DNA of 64,000 nt from Paracoccus shanxieyensis. Its GTDB lineage: Bacteria > Pseudomonadota > Alphaproteobacteria > Rhodobacterales > Rhodobacteraceae. The stretch spans positions 78,997-142,996 of the forward strand of contig NZ_WMII01000013.1 in the NCBI RefSeq assembly GCF_009711265.1, given 5' to 3'. A program made the position numbers and the translations under genes. Each line of letters starts with the position of its first letter. The first letter of the stretch is position 1. Below are positions 49,033-58,347 of this stretch, in pieces. The notes beneath the pieces are model-generated. The model saw nothing but the letters and a program-made list of their open reading frames with translations. It had not been told where the DNA came from and made no database searches.

Positions 49033-49827
49033 ATGCCGGATTTTGTCTATGATATTCCGCTAAAGCAGCTTGCCACCTATTTCGCGCTTGCGGCGGTGGC
49101 CTCGGTCGTCATCGGAATGCTGATCGTCAAGCCGATCATGCGGCTGCTGATCGGCGCAGGCCCGGACCTGAACGAGGCGATCAATTACGGCACGGCGGGC
49201 TTCAATCTGTTTTACGGGCTGCTGCTGGGTCTGCTGACCGTCTCGGCCTATCAGAACAACGAACGCATTTCCGAGGCGGTCCTGCAGGAAGCCACCGTGC
49301 TGGCCGCCGTCTATTCCGATGTGAACGCCTATCCCGAACCGATCCGCTCCGAGACCAAGGCGATGATCCGCGACTATGTGCTGTTCACGCTGCACAAGGA
49401 CTGGCCCGCGCATCGGCAGGGCTTTTATCTTGATGGCGGCGCGAACCGCGTCAACGCCATCCGCCAGAAGCTGGCCGGGTTCGAGCCGGCAACGCCGGGG
49501 CAGGAGGTGCTGCATGCGCAGATGCTGTCGGCTTTTCAGGAATTCACCCGCGCGCGCCAGCTGCGCCTGAACGGGGTCTATACCCAGATCCCGAATGTGC
49601 TGTGGTATGCGGTTCTGGTCGGCGCGGCGATCAACATCATCCTGATCGTGCTGCTGCGGATGCGGCCCGTGCGGCAATTCGTGCTGGGCACCATCACCGC
49701 GTTCTTTCTTGGCGTCATCCTGTTCGTCATCGTGGCGCTGGACGACCCCCTGCGCGGCGAGGGCGGGATCAAGCCCGATCCGCTGCAACGGCTGTGGGAC
49801 CGCGCGATGATCTGGGATGAGCCATAG
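49033..49827 (+). CDS. Bestrophin-like (DUF4239) membrane protein
   Basis: A 264-residue membrane protein with two N-terminal helices (about 14-32 and 57-75), a long cytoplasmic or periplasmic helical stretch and two C-terminal helices (IPNVLWYAVLVGAAINIILIVLL, LGTITAFFLGVILFVIVALDDPLRGEGGI). The closing ALDDPLRGxxxIxPxxLQ is the DUF4239 hallmark; this family is described as bestrophin-like, but no channel activity is proven for it. Start at 49033 gives the usual short N terminus; ATG at 49006 is an alternative. Eleven nucleotides before the AIM24 gene. Confidence 0.85.
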   Translation: MPDFVYDIPLKQLATYFALAAVASVVIGMLIVKPIMRLLIGAGPDLNEAINYGTAGFNLFYGLLLGLLTVSAYQNNERISEAVLQEATVLAAVYSDVNAYPEPIRSETKAMIRDYVLFTLHKDWPAHRQGFYLDGGANRVNAIRQKLAGFEPATPGQEVLHAQMLSAFQEFTRARQLRLNGVYTQIPNVLWYAVLVGAAINIILIVLLRMRPVRQFVLGTITAFFLGVILFVIVALDDPLRGEGGIKPDPLQRLWDRAMIWDEP

Positions 49828-49838
49828 GGGGCGCGGGC

Positions 49839-50516
49839 ATGGCTGATTTTTCCATCCGCGAGGTCGAGGGGATGCGGCAGGTCCGCGTCGATATCGCCGG
49901 GGAAACCGTGCGCGCCCGGCGCGGGGCCATGTCCACCATGCGCGGCGACATCAAGCTGACGCCGCGCCTGCCGGGATTTGGCGACATCTTCCGGTCGATC
50001 TTCACCAGCGAGGCGCGCATCCGCCCCTATTACAGCGGCAGCGGCTCGATCATGTTGCAGCCGTCTTTGGCGGGCTATCACCTGCTGGATGTCGAAGACG
50101 GCGAGGCATGGATCCTTGAGCCCGAGATCTATTGGGCCTCCGAGGGCGATGTGGCGCTGGGAATGCGGCGCGAACCCTTCTGGTCCAGCCTGTGGGCGGG
50201 GGACGGGCTGTTCACCTGGAAAACCACGCTGCGCAATCCCGGCCGCGTCGCCATCAATGCGCCCGGCCCGGTCGAGGTGGTGGATGTCGACGGCGAATTG
50301 CGCGTGCAGGGCCGGCTTGTGCTGGGCCGGACCGAGGGGCTGAAGTTTTCCTCGCGTCCCGCCGCGCGCTGGCCGCGCAGCATGATTTCGGGGCAGAAGC
50401 GGCTGCGGGTCTTTACCGGCAAGGGCAAGGCGCTGGTCTGCTGGACGCCCTATTGGAACGAACACCTGTATCGCCGCATGACCGGGGAAAGCATCGAAGG
50501 CGCATTGCTGGAATAG
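49839..50516 (+). CDS. AIM24-family protein
   Basis: A 225-residue all-beta protein of the AIM24 (formerly DUF124) family. It contains VRARRGAMSTMRGDIKLTPRLPGFGDIFRSIFTSEARIRPYYSGSGSIMLQPSLAGYHLLDVEDG and the repeat FFTW-like WAGDGLFTWKTTLRNPGRVAINAPGPVEVVDVDGELRVQ. The fold resembles the tryptophan RNA-binding attenuator protein; yeast AIM24 is mitochondrial, and bacterial roles are unknown. No signal peptide. Pairing with a DUF4239 membrane protein is noteworthy. Convergent with nrdJ with 12 nt between stops. Confidence 0.87.
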   Translation: MADFSIREVEGMRQVRVDIAGETVRARRGAMSTMRGDIKLTPRLPGFGDIFRSIFTSEARIRPYYSGSGSIMLQPSLAGYHLLDVEDGEAWILEPEIYWASEGDVALGMRREPFWSSLWAGDGLFTWKTTLRNPGRVAINAPGPVEVVDVDGELRVQGRLVLGRTEGLKFSSRPAARWPRSMISGQKRLRVFTGKGKALVCWTPYWNEHLYRRMTGESIEGALLE

Positions 50517-50528
50517 CCGCCTAGCCGC

Positions 50529-52778
50529 CTAGCCGCATTCCGAATGGCCGCAATGTGGGCAGGTCATGCAGCCCTCCACCATGCGCATGCCGTATTGGCC
50601 GCAATTGGGGCAGGCGGGACCGCGCGGCGGATCGACCGGCATGGCGGCCTTTGGGTCGGATTTCAGCCCCATGCCTTCGCCCGCGATGAAGCCCGTGGCG
50701 ATCATGTGGCGTTCGATGACGCCGCCGATCGCGGCAAGGATCGACGGCACATAGCGCCCGCCCATCCAAGCGCCGCCGCGCGGATCGAAGACCGCCTTCA
50801 ATTCCTCGACCACGAAGGACACATCGCCCCCGCGCCGGAACACCGCCGAGATCATCCGCGTCAGCGCCACGGTCCAGGCGTAGTGCTCCATGTTCTTCGA
50901 GTTGATGAAGACCTCGAACGGGCGGCGCTGGCCTGCGTCGATGATGTCGTTGATGGTGATATAGATCGCATGTTCGCTGCCGGGGAATTTCAGCTTGTAG
51001 GTCTGGCCCTCCAGCGCGGCGGGGCGGTGCAGCGGTTCGCTGAGATCGGCGGGGGCGGGCATGGCATCAGCGGGGGCGGGCGTGGTGTCCACCGACAGGA
51101 CCGATCCGGTGACCGCGTTCGGACGATAGGTGGTGCAGCCCTTGCAGCCCTGATCCCATGCGGCCAGATACACGTCCTTGAAGGCGTCGAAGCCGATACC
51201 TTCGGGGCAGTTGATGGTCTTCGAGATGCTGCTGTCCACCCATTCCTGCGCGGCGGCCTGCATGGCGACATGCGCCAAAGGCTCCAGCGTCTGGGCGTCG
51301 ACGAATTGTGCGGGCAGGGGCGCATCGCCCTGCATCTGCCGCCACAGCGCGACAGCGTAATCCACGACCTCCTCCTCGGTGCGCGAGCCGTCGGGTTGCA
51401 GCACCTTGCGGCGATAGGCGGGGGAAAACACCGGCTCGATCCCGGAACTGACATTGCCCGCGTAAAGGCTGATCGTGCCGGTCGGCGCGATGCTGGTCAG
51501 CAGGGCGTTGCGGATGCCATGCGCGGCAATCGCCGCGCGCAGATCGCCATCCATCCGCGCCATGAAGCCCGAGGCCAGAAAGCGGTCCGCATCGAACAGG
51601 GGAAACGCCCCCTTTTCCTGCGCGATCCCGACCGAAGACCAATAGGCCGAATGCGCAATCGCCCGCATCCAGTCGCGCGTGACCTGCACCGCATCGGCCG
51701 CGCCATAGCGCAGCCCCAGCATCATCAGCGCATCCGCAAGCCCGGTGACGCCCAGACCGATGCGGCGCTTGGCCTGCGCTTCGCGGGCCTGCTGGGGCAG
51801 CGGAAAGCGCGAGGCATCGACGGTATTGTCCATCATCCGCACCGCCACCCGCACCAGATCGTCCAGCGCATCCATGTCCATGCGGGCCTGAGGGGTGAAC
51901 GGGTCCATGACCAGACGCGCAAGGTTCACCGAGCCCAGCAGGCAGGCGCCATAGGGCGGCAGAGGCTGTTCGCCGCAGGGATTGGTCGCGGCGATGGTTT
52001 CGGCATAGGCCAGATTGTTCATCTGGTTGATGCGGTCGATGAAGATCACCCCCGGCTCGGCATAGTCATAGGTCGCGCGCATGATGCGGTTCCACAGATC
52101 GCGGGCCGGGACGGTCTGCCAGACCCGGCCGCCGAATTGCAGATCCCACGGCCCGTCAGTGCGAACGGCCTGCATGAACCCGTCCGTTACCAGCACCGAC
52201 AGGTTGAACATGCGCAGCCTTGCGCTGTCCTGCTTGGCGGCGATGAAGGCTTCGATATCGGGATGGTCGCAGCGCATCGTCGCCATCATCGCGCCCCGGC
52301 GCGAGCCCGCCGACATGATCGTGCGGCACATCGCGTCCCAGACATCCATGAAGCTCAGCGGCCCCGAGGCATCCGCCGCCACCCCGTGCACCGCCGCCCC
52401 CTTGGGCCGCAGCGTGCTGAAATCATAGCCGATGCCGCCGCCCTGCTGCATGGTCAGCGCGGCCTCTTTCAGGGCCTGAAAGATGCCCTCCATGCTGTCG
52501 GGGATGGTGCCCATGACGAAGCAGTTGAACAGCGTCACCTCGCGCCCGGTGCCGGCGCCCGCAAGGATGCGTCCGGCGGGCAGAAAGCGGAAATCCTGCA
52601 GCGCGTGATAAAAGCGGTCCTGCCATACGGCGGGGTCGGCCTCGACACGGGCCAGATCATGGGCGACGCGGCGCCAGCTGTCCTGAACCGTCAGGTCAAG
52701 GGCTGCGCCATCCGGGCCTTTCAGCCGGTATTTCATGTCCCAGATCTGTTCGGCGATGGGGGCGGCAAAGCGGGTCAT
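50529..52778 (-). CDS. nrdJ: Class II (adenosylcobalamin-dependent) ribonucleotide reductase
   Basis: A 749-residue enzyme that makes deoxyribonucleotides with a radical from adenosylcobalamin, so it works with or without oxygen. Catalytic residues fit Cys86 (LFNCFVMG) and Cys279 (YGACLLGSVNL) as the redox pair, with Asn266, Cys268 and Glu270 in TNPCGEQ as the thiyl site. TSIAPTGTISLYAGNVSSGIEP is the conserved phosphate/B12-side loop. The C-terminal zinc-finger-like tail has CPNC (723-726) and CPHC (740-743), with a final Cys748 that can shuttle reductant. No ATP-cone. Its B12 need links it to the riboswitch-controlled uptake operon. Confidence 0.96.
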   Translation of the reverse strand: MTRFAAPIAEQIWDMKYRLKGPDGAALDLTVQDSWRRVAHDLARVEADPAVWQDRFYHALQDFRFLPAGRILAGAGTGREVTLFNCFVMGTIPDSMEGIFQALKEAALTMQQGGGIGYDFSTLRPKGAAVHGVAADASGPLSFMDVWDAMCRTIMSAGSRRGAMMATMRCDHPDIEAFIAAKQDSARLRMFNLSVLVTDGFMQAVRTDGPWDLQFGGRVWQTVPARDLWNRIMRATYDYAEPGVIFIDRINQMNNLAYAETIAATNPCGEQPLPPYGACLLGSVNLARLVMDPFTPQARMDMDALDDLVRVAVRMMDNTVDASRFPLPQQAREAQAKRRIGLGVTGLADALMMLGLRYGAADAVQVTRDWMRAIAHSAYWSSVGIAQEKGAFPLFDADRFLASGFMARMDGDLRAAIAAHGIRNALLTSIAPTGTISLYAGNVSSGIEPVFSPAYRRKVLQPDGSRTEEEVVDYAVALWRQMQGDAPLPAQFVDAQTLEPLAHVAMQAAAQEWVDSSISKTINCPEGIGFDAFKDVYLAAWDQGCKGCTTYRPNAVTGSVLSVDTTPAPADAMPAPADLSEPLHRPAALEGQTYKLKFPGSEHAIYITINDIIDAGQRRPFEVFINSKNMEHYAWTVALTRMISAVFRRGGDVSFVVEELKAVFDPRGGAWMGGRYVPSILAAIGGVIERHMIATGFIAGEGMGLKSDPKAAMPVDPPRGPACPNCGQYGMRMVEGCMTCPHCGHSECG

Positions 52779-52852
52779 CTGCGATCCTGCGGCAAACGCG
52801 GCCCGCGCAGGATAGCAGAGTTTCCCCGATCACGGCTCCGAAACCGCAGCCG

Positions 52853-53491
52853 TCACGCGCCGGTCAATTCGTCGATGACCTGCATCCACAGGCTGGCGGG
52901 CTGCGCGCCGGTCACGACATGGCTGTCGGCCACGATGAAGGTCGGGACCGAGCTGACACCGCGCTGGCGGGCATGGATTTCGCGGTTGGCGACTTCGGCC
53001 TTGTCTTCGTCGGTGGCCAGCAGGCGGCGGATCATGCCGGGATCCATGCCCGCCGCCGCGCCGATATCGGCCAGCACGTCGGGATTGCCGATATTCTTGC
53101 CCTCGCGCCAATGCGCCCGCATCAGGGCCGACATGACGGGGGTCTGCGCGCCCTCGAGCCCCGCCCAATGCATCAGGCGATGGGCGTTCAGCGTGTTCGG
53201 GATGCGCTGGATCAGGCTGGGGTTCAGCCACAGGCCCAGCCGCTCGCTGGCCTCCATCACCGGCTTCATCGCGGCCAGAATGCCTTTCTCGTCGCGGAAT
53301 TTCATCTTCATATAGGCGACGTGATCCATGCCCGCTTGCGGCATCTGCGGGTCCAGCCGGAAGGGTTGCCATGTGATCGCAAAGGGATGGTCGGGGCGGC
53401 TTTCCAGCGCGCGGTCCAGTTCCGCCTTGCCGATCACACACCACGGGCAGACCGGATCGGCAAAGATATCAAGGCGAATGGTTCCGGTCAT
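52853..53491 (-). CDS. DsbA-family oxidoreductase (FrnE-like)
   Basis: A 212-residue cytoplasmic thioredoxin-fold protein with active site CPWC in IFADPVCPWCVIGKAELDRAL and cis-proline in RGVSSVPTFIVADSHVVTGAQP. The helical insert with WQPFRLDPQMPQAGMDHVAYMKMKF is typical of FrnE. FrnE proteins act in disulfide exchange and oxidative-stress tolerance. One nucleotide after the acyl-CoA synthetase stop, so the two are an operon. Confidence 0.9.
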   Translation of the reverse strand: MTGTIRLDIFADPVCPWCVIGKAELDRALESRPDHPFAITWQPFRLDPQMPQAGMDHVAYMKMKFRDEKGILAAMKPVMEASERLGLWLNPSLIQRIPNTLNAHRLMHWAGLEGAQTPVMSALMRAHWREGKNIGNPDVLADIGAAAGMDPGMIRRLLATDEDKAEVANREIHARQRGVSSVPTFIVADSHVVTGAQPASLWMQVIDELTGA

Positions 53492-53492
53492 G

Positions 53493-54920
53493 TCAGCGGT
53501 CCTTGCGATGGGCGCAGCGCAGGGCGCGGCGGTTGATCTTGCCGGTCGCCGTGCGGGGCAGGGCGTCCAGATGAATGTATTCGCGCGGCTGGCGATAGCG
53601 CGCCAGGCGTTCCTCGGCCCGGCTTTTCAGCGCTAAGGCATCCGCCGGGCCGGTCCAGAAGGCCGCGATGATTGTCCCCGAGGGCACGGCGATTTCCGTC
53701 ACCGCCAGATCGCCGATGCCGGGCAGATCGGCCAGCGCATCCTCGATTTCGGCGGGTGCGACGCGAAAGCCGCCCGCGTTCATCAGATCGTCGGAGCGCC
53801 CCAGCGTGCGGATCGCGCCGTCGGGCGTCTGCTGGGCCAGATCTCCGGTCAGAAACCAGTCGCCGTCAAAGCGCGCCATGCTGTCCTGCGGCTGGTCCAG
53901 ATAGCCCAGAAACAGGCCGGGATCGCTGCGATGCACGGCCAGTTGCCCGTCGCGAATGGCGATGCGCCGCCCCGGCTGGGGAAAGCCTGCATGGCCATCG
54001 GGCGCGGGCCGGGCGGGGCTGCCCGAGATGAAGGTCGAGACTTCGGACATGCCCATGGCCTCGTGCAGGTCGGTGCCGGTGCGGGACTGCCAGTCGCGGC
54101 GCAGGGTCGGGTCCAGCCGCTCGCCCGCCGTCAGCCCGTGGCGCAGACCCGGCCAGACCGGCCAGTCGGCGCGCAGCATCTGGCGAAACACCCCCGGAGC
54201 GGCGGCGATCAGCGTGGCGCCGTGGCGGCTGGCGATCAGCGGGATCTGGGCCGGGGTGATGCCCTTGGCCGGGATCAGCGCCGTTGCGCCCATGGTCCAC
54301 GGATCCATCAGCCCCGTGCCCAACGTAAAGGTCCAGTTGAAGGCTCCGGCATGCAGCAGCCGGTCCTGCGGTGTCAGGCCATACCAGCCGTCAAACATCA
54401 TGCGCCGCGCAAGAATGGCGCGATGCGCATGACAGACCGCGCGCGGCTGACCCGATGAGCCCGAGGTGAACACGATATAGGCCAGCCGCTCCGGGTCGCC
54501 TTGCTGGAAATCCGCAGGCGGCAGATCGGCGAAGCGCGCCAGTTCGGCGGCGGTCAGGATGCGGGCGGGATGATCGGGCAGGGCCACGCCTGCCTCATGC
54601 GCGATGGCTGCGGGCGCCACGGCTGCGGCCATGCGGGTGATCTCGGCCTCGGTCAGTTGCGCCGAGGTCGGGACCGGAACGATGCCCGCGGCAATCGCCG
54701 CAAGATAGGTGACGGGAAAGGCGGGCGTATTGCCCAGCCGCAGCAGCAGCCGGTCGCCGGGGCGCAGGCCCGCCTGCAAAAGCCCGGTCGCCGTGCCCAG
54801 AACCGCCTGACGCAGGCGGGCATGGGACCACCTGTCAGCCCGCGACAGGCCAAGGATCGACATGGCCAGCTTGTCGGGGGTGGCCAGTCCGGCCTGCAGC
54901 ACATATTGCGCCAGATTCAT
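53493..54920 (-). CDS. AMP-binding acyl-CoA/aryl-CoA synthetase
   Basis: A 475-residue ANL-superfamily ligase. P-loop-like motif A5 YIVFTSGSSGQPRAVCHAHRAIL, then AMGMSEVSTFISGSPARPAPDGHAGFPQPGRRIAIRD, the hinge WFLTGDLAQQTPDGAIRTLGRSDDLMNAGGFRVAPAEIEDAL and catalytic Lys in TATGKINRRALR. Shorter than medium-chain synthetases (about 540) and closest in style to benzoate-CoA-ligase-like proteins. It activates a carboxylic acid with ATP and CoA; the acid is unknown. Cotranscribed with the FrnE-like gene. Confidence 0.88.
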   Translation of the reverse strand: MNLAQYVLQAGLATPDKLAMSILGLSRADRWSHARLRQAVLGTATGLLQAGLRPGDRLLLRLGNTPAFPVTYLAAIAAGIVPVPTSAQLTEAEITRMAAAVAPAAIAHEAGVALPDHPARILTAAELARFADLPPADFQQGDPERLAYIVFTSGSSGQPRAVCHAHRAILARRMMFDGWYGLTPQDRLLHAGAFNWTFTLGTGLMDPWTMGATALIPAKGITPAQIPLIASRHGATLIAAAPGVFRQMLRADWPVWPGLRHGLTAGERLDPTLRRDWQSRTGTDLHEAMGMSEVSTFISGSPARPAPDGHAGFPQPGRRIAIRDGQLAVHRSDPGLFLGYLDQPQDSMARFDGDWFLTGDLAQQTPDGAIRTLGRSDDLMNAGGFRVAPAEIEDALADLPGIGDLAVTEIAVPSGTIIAAFWTGPADALALKSRAEERLARYRQPREYIHLDALPRTATGKINRRALRCAHRKDR

Positions 54921-54981
54921 CGCGGCTTTTCCCTTTTGCCGACCAGATAGGTCCTTCAGCCGTGTCAGAAAAGCCCCGGAA

Positions 54982-55013
54982 ATGAAAACGGCCCGCGACG
55001 GGGCGGGCCGTTT
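54982..55013 (-). terminator. Terminator of the cold-shock gene
   Basis: Perfect 11-bp stem AAACGGCCCGC / GCGGGCCGTTT around GACGGG; the minus-strand exit reads TTTTCATTTCC. Confidence 0.85.
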
Positions 55014-55034
55014 CCGAATTCTGGGAACTGCCGA

Positions 55035-55241
55035 TCAGAGCAGTTTCAGATCGCTGGCCGAAGCGCGGCCATCACGACCGGACTGCAGTTCATAAGCGAT
55101 CTTCTGGTTGTCGTTCAGGCCGGTCAGGCCAGCGCGTTCAACCGCCGAGATGTGAACGAACACATCTTTGCCGCCATCATCGGGTGCGATGAAGCCATAG
55201 CCTTTGGTGGCGTTAAACCATTTCACGGTGCCGGTAGCCAT
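55035..55241 (-). CDS. Cold-shock domain protein
   Basis: A 68-residue OB-fold RNA/DNA-binding protein with both nucleic-acid motifs: RNP1-like [26 protein letters not shown], preceded by [13 protein letters not shown]. It acts as an RNA chaperone that keeps mRNA single-stranded; some paralogs are cold-induced. The long leader between thrS and the ATG (about 220 nt), with a pyrimidine-poor AAGGAGAGACGG site before ATG, would suit post-transcriptional control. Confidence 0.96.
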   Translation of the reverse strand: MATGTVKWFNATKGYGFIAPDDGGKDVFVHISAVERAGLTGLNDNQKIAYELQSGRDGRASASDLKLL

Positions 55242-55409
55242 AATACCGTCTCTCCTTCAAGTCTCCCGGAGGCGATATTGCCGCCGGGCCGTGCAGCCCT
55301 TTCCCGTCAAGTCCGGCTGCCCCGTAAAGGGAGGCGGTAGAAAGTCGTGCTCACGCGGGTGAGAAGATGAACGATTCCCGGCAAAACGCAAGCAATAATG
55401 CGCCGAGAG

Positions 55410-55428
55410 ACGCAGATCACATCTGCGT
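55410..55428 (-). terminator. Hairpin downstream of thrS
   Basis: Perfect 8-bp stem ACGCAGAT / ATCTGCGT with a 3-nt loop, 35 nt after the thrS stop on the minus strand. No T run, so it may be a weak terminator or part of the cold-shock leader. Confidence 0.4.
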
Positions 55429-55463
55429 TCCGGCGAAACTTCGGCAAATTATTGCTGATCGCG

Positions 55464-57413
55464 TCAGCGAAGATCTGGCGGCGCGGCTTCGGCAACCAGA
55501 GCCTGAACGGCCATGTCGAGGCTTAGCGTCTCGCTGCCCTGCTTGTCCAGACGGCGGATTGACACACTGCGTTCATCGACCTCTTTCATGCCGATGGCCA
55601 TGATCGCGGGCACCTTGCCGACCGAATGTTCGCGCACTTTGTAATTGATCTTTTCATTGCGCGTATCGGCTTCGGCCCGGATGCCTGCGGCGCGCAGGGT
55701 TTCAACCACCTCATGCACATAGGCATCCGCGCCCGACACGATCGAGGCCACCACGACCTGACGCGGGGCCAGCCACAGCGGCATCTTGCCCGCGTAGTTT
55801 TCGATCAGGATGCCGATGAAGCGTTCAAAGCTGCCCAAGACGGCGCGGTGCAGCATGACGGGCATGTGCTTGTGGCCATCTTCGCCGACGAATTCCGCGT
55901 CCAGCCGGTCAGGCAGGTTGAAATCGCACTGGAAGGTGCCGCATTGCCATTCGCGGCCAATGGCATCGGTCAGCTTGAAATCCAACTTGGGACCGTAAAA
56001 GGCGCCGTCGCCTTCGTTGATCTCATAGGGCAGGCCCAGATGTTCGATGGCGCCTTTCAGCGCCGCCTCGGCCTTGTCCCAGATCTCATCCGAGCCGACG
56101 CGCACATCGGGGCGGGTCGACAGCTTGATGTCGAATTTCGCGAATCCCAGGTGGTCATAGACCGAGGACAGCAGGCTGATGAAGCCCGCGCATTCGCCCT
56201 GGATCTGATCCTCGGTGCAGAAGATATGCGCGTCGTCCTGCACGAAGCCGCGCACCCGCATCAGACCGTGCATCGAGCCCGAGGATTCGTAGCGGTGGCA
56301 CGACCCGAACTCGGCCAGCCGCAAGGGCAGGTCGCGATAGGATTTCAGACCCTGATTATAGACCTGAACATGGCAAGGGCAGTTCATCGGTTTCAGCGCG
56401 TTGATGCGCTTTTCCTTGGCGCCTTCCTCGTCCACCTCGACGATGAACATGTTTTCGCGGTAGGCTTCCCAATGGCCGGATTTTTCCCAAAGGATGCGGT
56501 CCACCACCTGCGGCGTCTTGATTTCCTTATAGCCCGCGCGGATCAGGCGGCGGCGCATATAGGCCTCCAGCTCGCGGTAGATGGTCCAGCCGTTCGGGTG
56601 CCAGAACACCATGCCGGGCGCTTCTTCCTGAAAGTGGAACAGCTCCATTTCGCGGCCCAGCTTGCGGTGGTCGCGTTTCGCGGCCTCTTCCAGCATGGTC
56701 ATATGGGCTTTCAGGTCGTCGCGATTGCGGAAGGCCACGCCATAGATGCGTTGCAGCATCGGCCGCATGCTGTCGCCCAGCCAATAGGCCCCGGCGACAT
56801 GCGTCAGCTTGAAGGCATCGGCCGGGACTTGCCCGGTGTTTTGCAGATGCGGACCGCGGCACAGATCCTGCCAGTCGCCATGCCAATACATCCGCAGGTC
56901 TTCGCCTTCGGGGATGCGGTCGATCAGTTCGACCTTGAAGGGTTCGTTGCGGTCCTGATAATGCGCAATGGCGCGGGCGCGGTCCCAGACCTCGGTGCGG
57001 ACCGGGTCGCGGGCGTTGATGATCTGTTTCATCCGCGCTTCAATGGTGCCCAGATCTTCGGGGGTGAAGGGCTCGGCGCGGTCGAAATCGTAAAACCAGC
57101 CCTGATCGCGGACCGGGCCGATGGTGACTTTCACATCGGGCCAGATCTCTTGCACGGCGCGGGCCATGATATGGGCCAGATCGTGGCGGATCAGTTCCAG
57201 CGCCGGTTCGGCATCCTTCATCGTGTTGATGGCGATCTTGCCCGAGGTCCGGATCGGCCATGCCAGATCGATATGCTGGCCATCAAGGCTGGCGGAAATC
57301 GCGTTCTTGGCAAGGCTGGGCGCGATCGAGGCTGCGACCTCGGCCGCCGTCACGCCGGCGGGATAGTCGCGCGCATTGCCATCGGGAAAGGTGAGGGAGA
57401 TCTGGGACATCAT
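55464..57413 (-). CDS. thrS: Threonine-tRNA ligase
   Basis: A 649-residue class II synthetase. N-terminal TGS domain ([23 protein letters not shown]), editing domain with the zinc-like [17 protein letters not shown] and [22 protein letters not shown] signatures, then the catalytic core: motif 1 region, zinc Cys in [17 protein letters not shown], motif 2 [35 protein letters not shown] and motif 3 [21 protein letters not shown]. The anticodon domain follows. Two adjacent ATG codons offer starts at 57413 or 57410. Confidence 0.97.
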   Translation of the reverse strand: MMSQISLTFPDGNARDYPAGVTAAEVAASIAPSLAKNAISASLDGQHIDLAWPIRTSGKIAINTMKDAEPALELIRHDLAHIMARAVQEIWPDVKVTIGPVRDQGWFYDFDRAEPFTPEDLGTIEARMKQIINARDPVRTEVWDRARAIAHYQDRNEPFKVELIDRIPEGEDLRMYWHGDWQDLCRGPHLQNTGQVPADAFKLTHVAGAYWLGDSMRPMLQRIYGVAFRNRDDLKAHMTMLEEAAKRDHRKLGREMELFHFQEEAPGMVFWHPNGWTIYRELEAYMRRRLIRAGYKEIKTPQVVDRILWEKSGHWEAYRENMFIVEVDEEGAKEKRINALKPMNCPCHVQVYNQGLKSYRDLPLRLAEFGSCHRYESSGSMHGLMRVRGFVQDDAHIFCTEDQIQGECAGFISLLSSVYDHLGFAKFDIKLSTRPDVRVGSDEIWDKAEAALKGAIEHLGLPYEINEGDGAFYGPKLDFKLTDAIGREWQCGTFQCDFNLPDRLDAEFVGEDGHKHMPVMLHRAVLGSFERFIGILIENYAGKMPLWLAPRQVVVASIVSGADAYVHEVVETLRAAGIRAEADTRNEKINYKVREHSVGKVPAIMAIGMKEVDERSVSIRRLDKQGSETLSLDMAVQALVAEAAPPDLR

Positions 57414-57514
57414 GTCCTCCTCGTCGGTTTGGCGCCCACGGAACGCCCGGTTGCGGGTTATGTCGCGCGGGTGTCGCGCGATTGCCGGGCGTTGTCAATG
57501 CGGTTAGGCAGGCA

Positions 57515-57576
57515 GGGGGCTTTGCGCCCCCGTCGCCAAGGCGACTCCCCCGCAGAGTATTTTGGGAACGAAGAAG
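57515..57576 (+). repeat. REP-like repeat element of Rhodobacterales type
   Basis: Two consecutive hairpins, GGGGGC-TTTGC-GCCCCC (57515-57531) and GTCGCC-AA-GGCGAC (57532-57545), are followed by TCCCCCGCAGAGTATTTTGG and GAACGAAGAAG directly before an ATG. I recognise this double-hairpin plus GAGTATTT tail as a pattern scattered in front of many genes in Rhodobacterales genomes. Only one copy is seen in this window. Confidence 0.65.
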
Positions 57577-58314
57577 ATGACGGAATTTCTGGAAGGGCCG
57601 AACGGGCGGCTGGCCTATATGCAAACGCCGGGGCAGGGGCCGGGCGTGGTGTTTCTGGGCGGGTTCCGGTCGGATATGGGCGGCACCAAGGCCGTGTGGC
57701 TGGAGGATTGGGCCAAGGCGCGGGAACGGGCGTTTCTGCGGTTCGATTATTCCGGGCATGGCGCGTCGCAGGGCGCGTTCGAGGCGGGCTGCATCGGCGA
57801 CTGGCTGGCCGATGCGCGGGCGGCGCTGGATCTGATGCCGGGTCCGGTGGTGCTGGTCGGGTCCAGCATGGGCGGCTGGATCAGCCTGTTGCTGGCGCGC
57901 GCCGTGCCCGAACGTGTGGCGGGGCTGGTGACGATTGCTGCCGCGCCGGATTTCACCGAGCGCGGCTTCTGGCCCGAGTTTTCCGAGGCGCAGCGCGACA
58001 GGCTGATGCGCGAGGGGCAGGTTTTGCGGCCCAGCGATTACGGCGATCCCTATGTCATCACGCGCCGTCTGATCGAGGACGGGCGCGCGCATCTGGTGCT
58101 GTCGCAGCCCTTGTCGCTGCCCTTCCCGACGCGGTTCTTGCAGGGCACCGCGGATGCCGATGTGCCAGTTGGCTGGGCCATGGATCTGCTGGACCATGCC
58201 GAGGGGCCGGATCTGCGGCTGACGCTGGTGAAGGGGGCGGATCACCGCTTTTCGACGCCGGATTGTCTGGGGCTGATCGGCACGGCGGTCGAGGAGGTGC
58301 TGGCGCGGGTGTGA
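57577..58314 (+). CDS. Alpha/beta hydrolase (ABHD10/thioesterase-like)
   Basis: A 245-residue serine hydrolase with VVFLGGFRSDMGGTKAVWLEDWA, FDYSGHGASQGAFE, nucleophile elbow VGSSMGGWISLLLA, acid-region TRFLQGTADADVPVGWAMDLL and His in KGADHRFSTPD. The GGFRSDMxGTKA motif is characteristic of a proteobacterial group related to ABHD10 thioesterases. ATG at 57577 sits immediately after the GAAGAAG tail of the REP-like element, which therefore supplies its leader. Substrate unknown. Confidence 0.85.
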   Translation: MTEFLEGPNGRLAYMQTPGQGPGVVFLGGFRSDMGGTKAVWLEDWAKARERAFLRFDYSGHGASQGAFEAGCIGDWLADARAALDLMPGPVVLVGSSMGGWISLLLARAVPERVAGLVTIAAAPDFTERGFWPEFSEAQRDRLMREGQVLRPSDYGDPYVITRRLIEDGRAHLVLSQPLSLPFPTRFLQGTADADVPVGWAMDLLDHAEGPDLRLTLVKGADHRFSTPDCLGLIGTAVEEVLARV

Positions 58315-58347
58315 TCCCGCGCCGGAGCCTTTGGTCAGGGGGCTTGG

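Noticed and set aside
50544..53315. A 923-codon plus-strand frame opposite nrdJ and the DsbA-like gene
   Set aside because: Same cause; composition is unnatural and the minus-strand genes have clear catalytic motifs.
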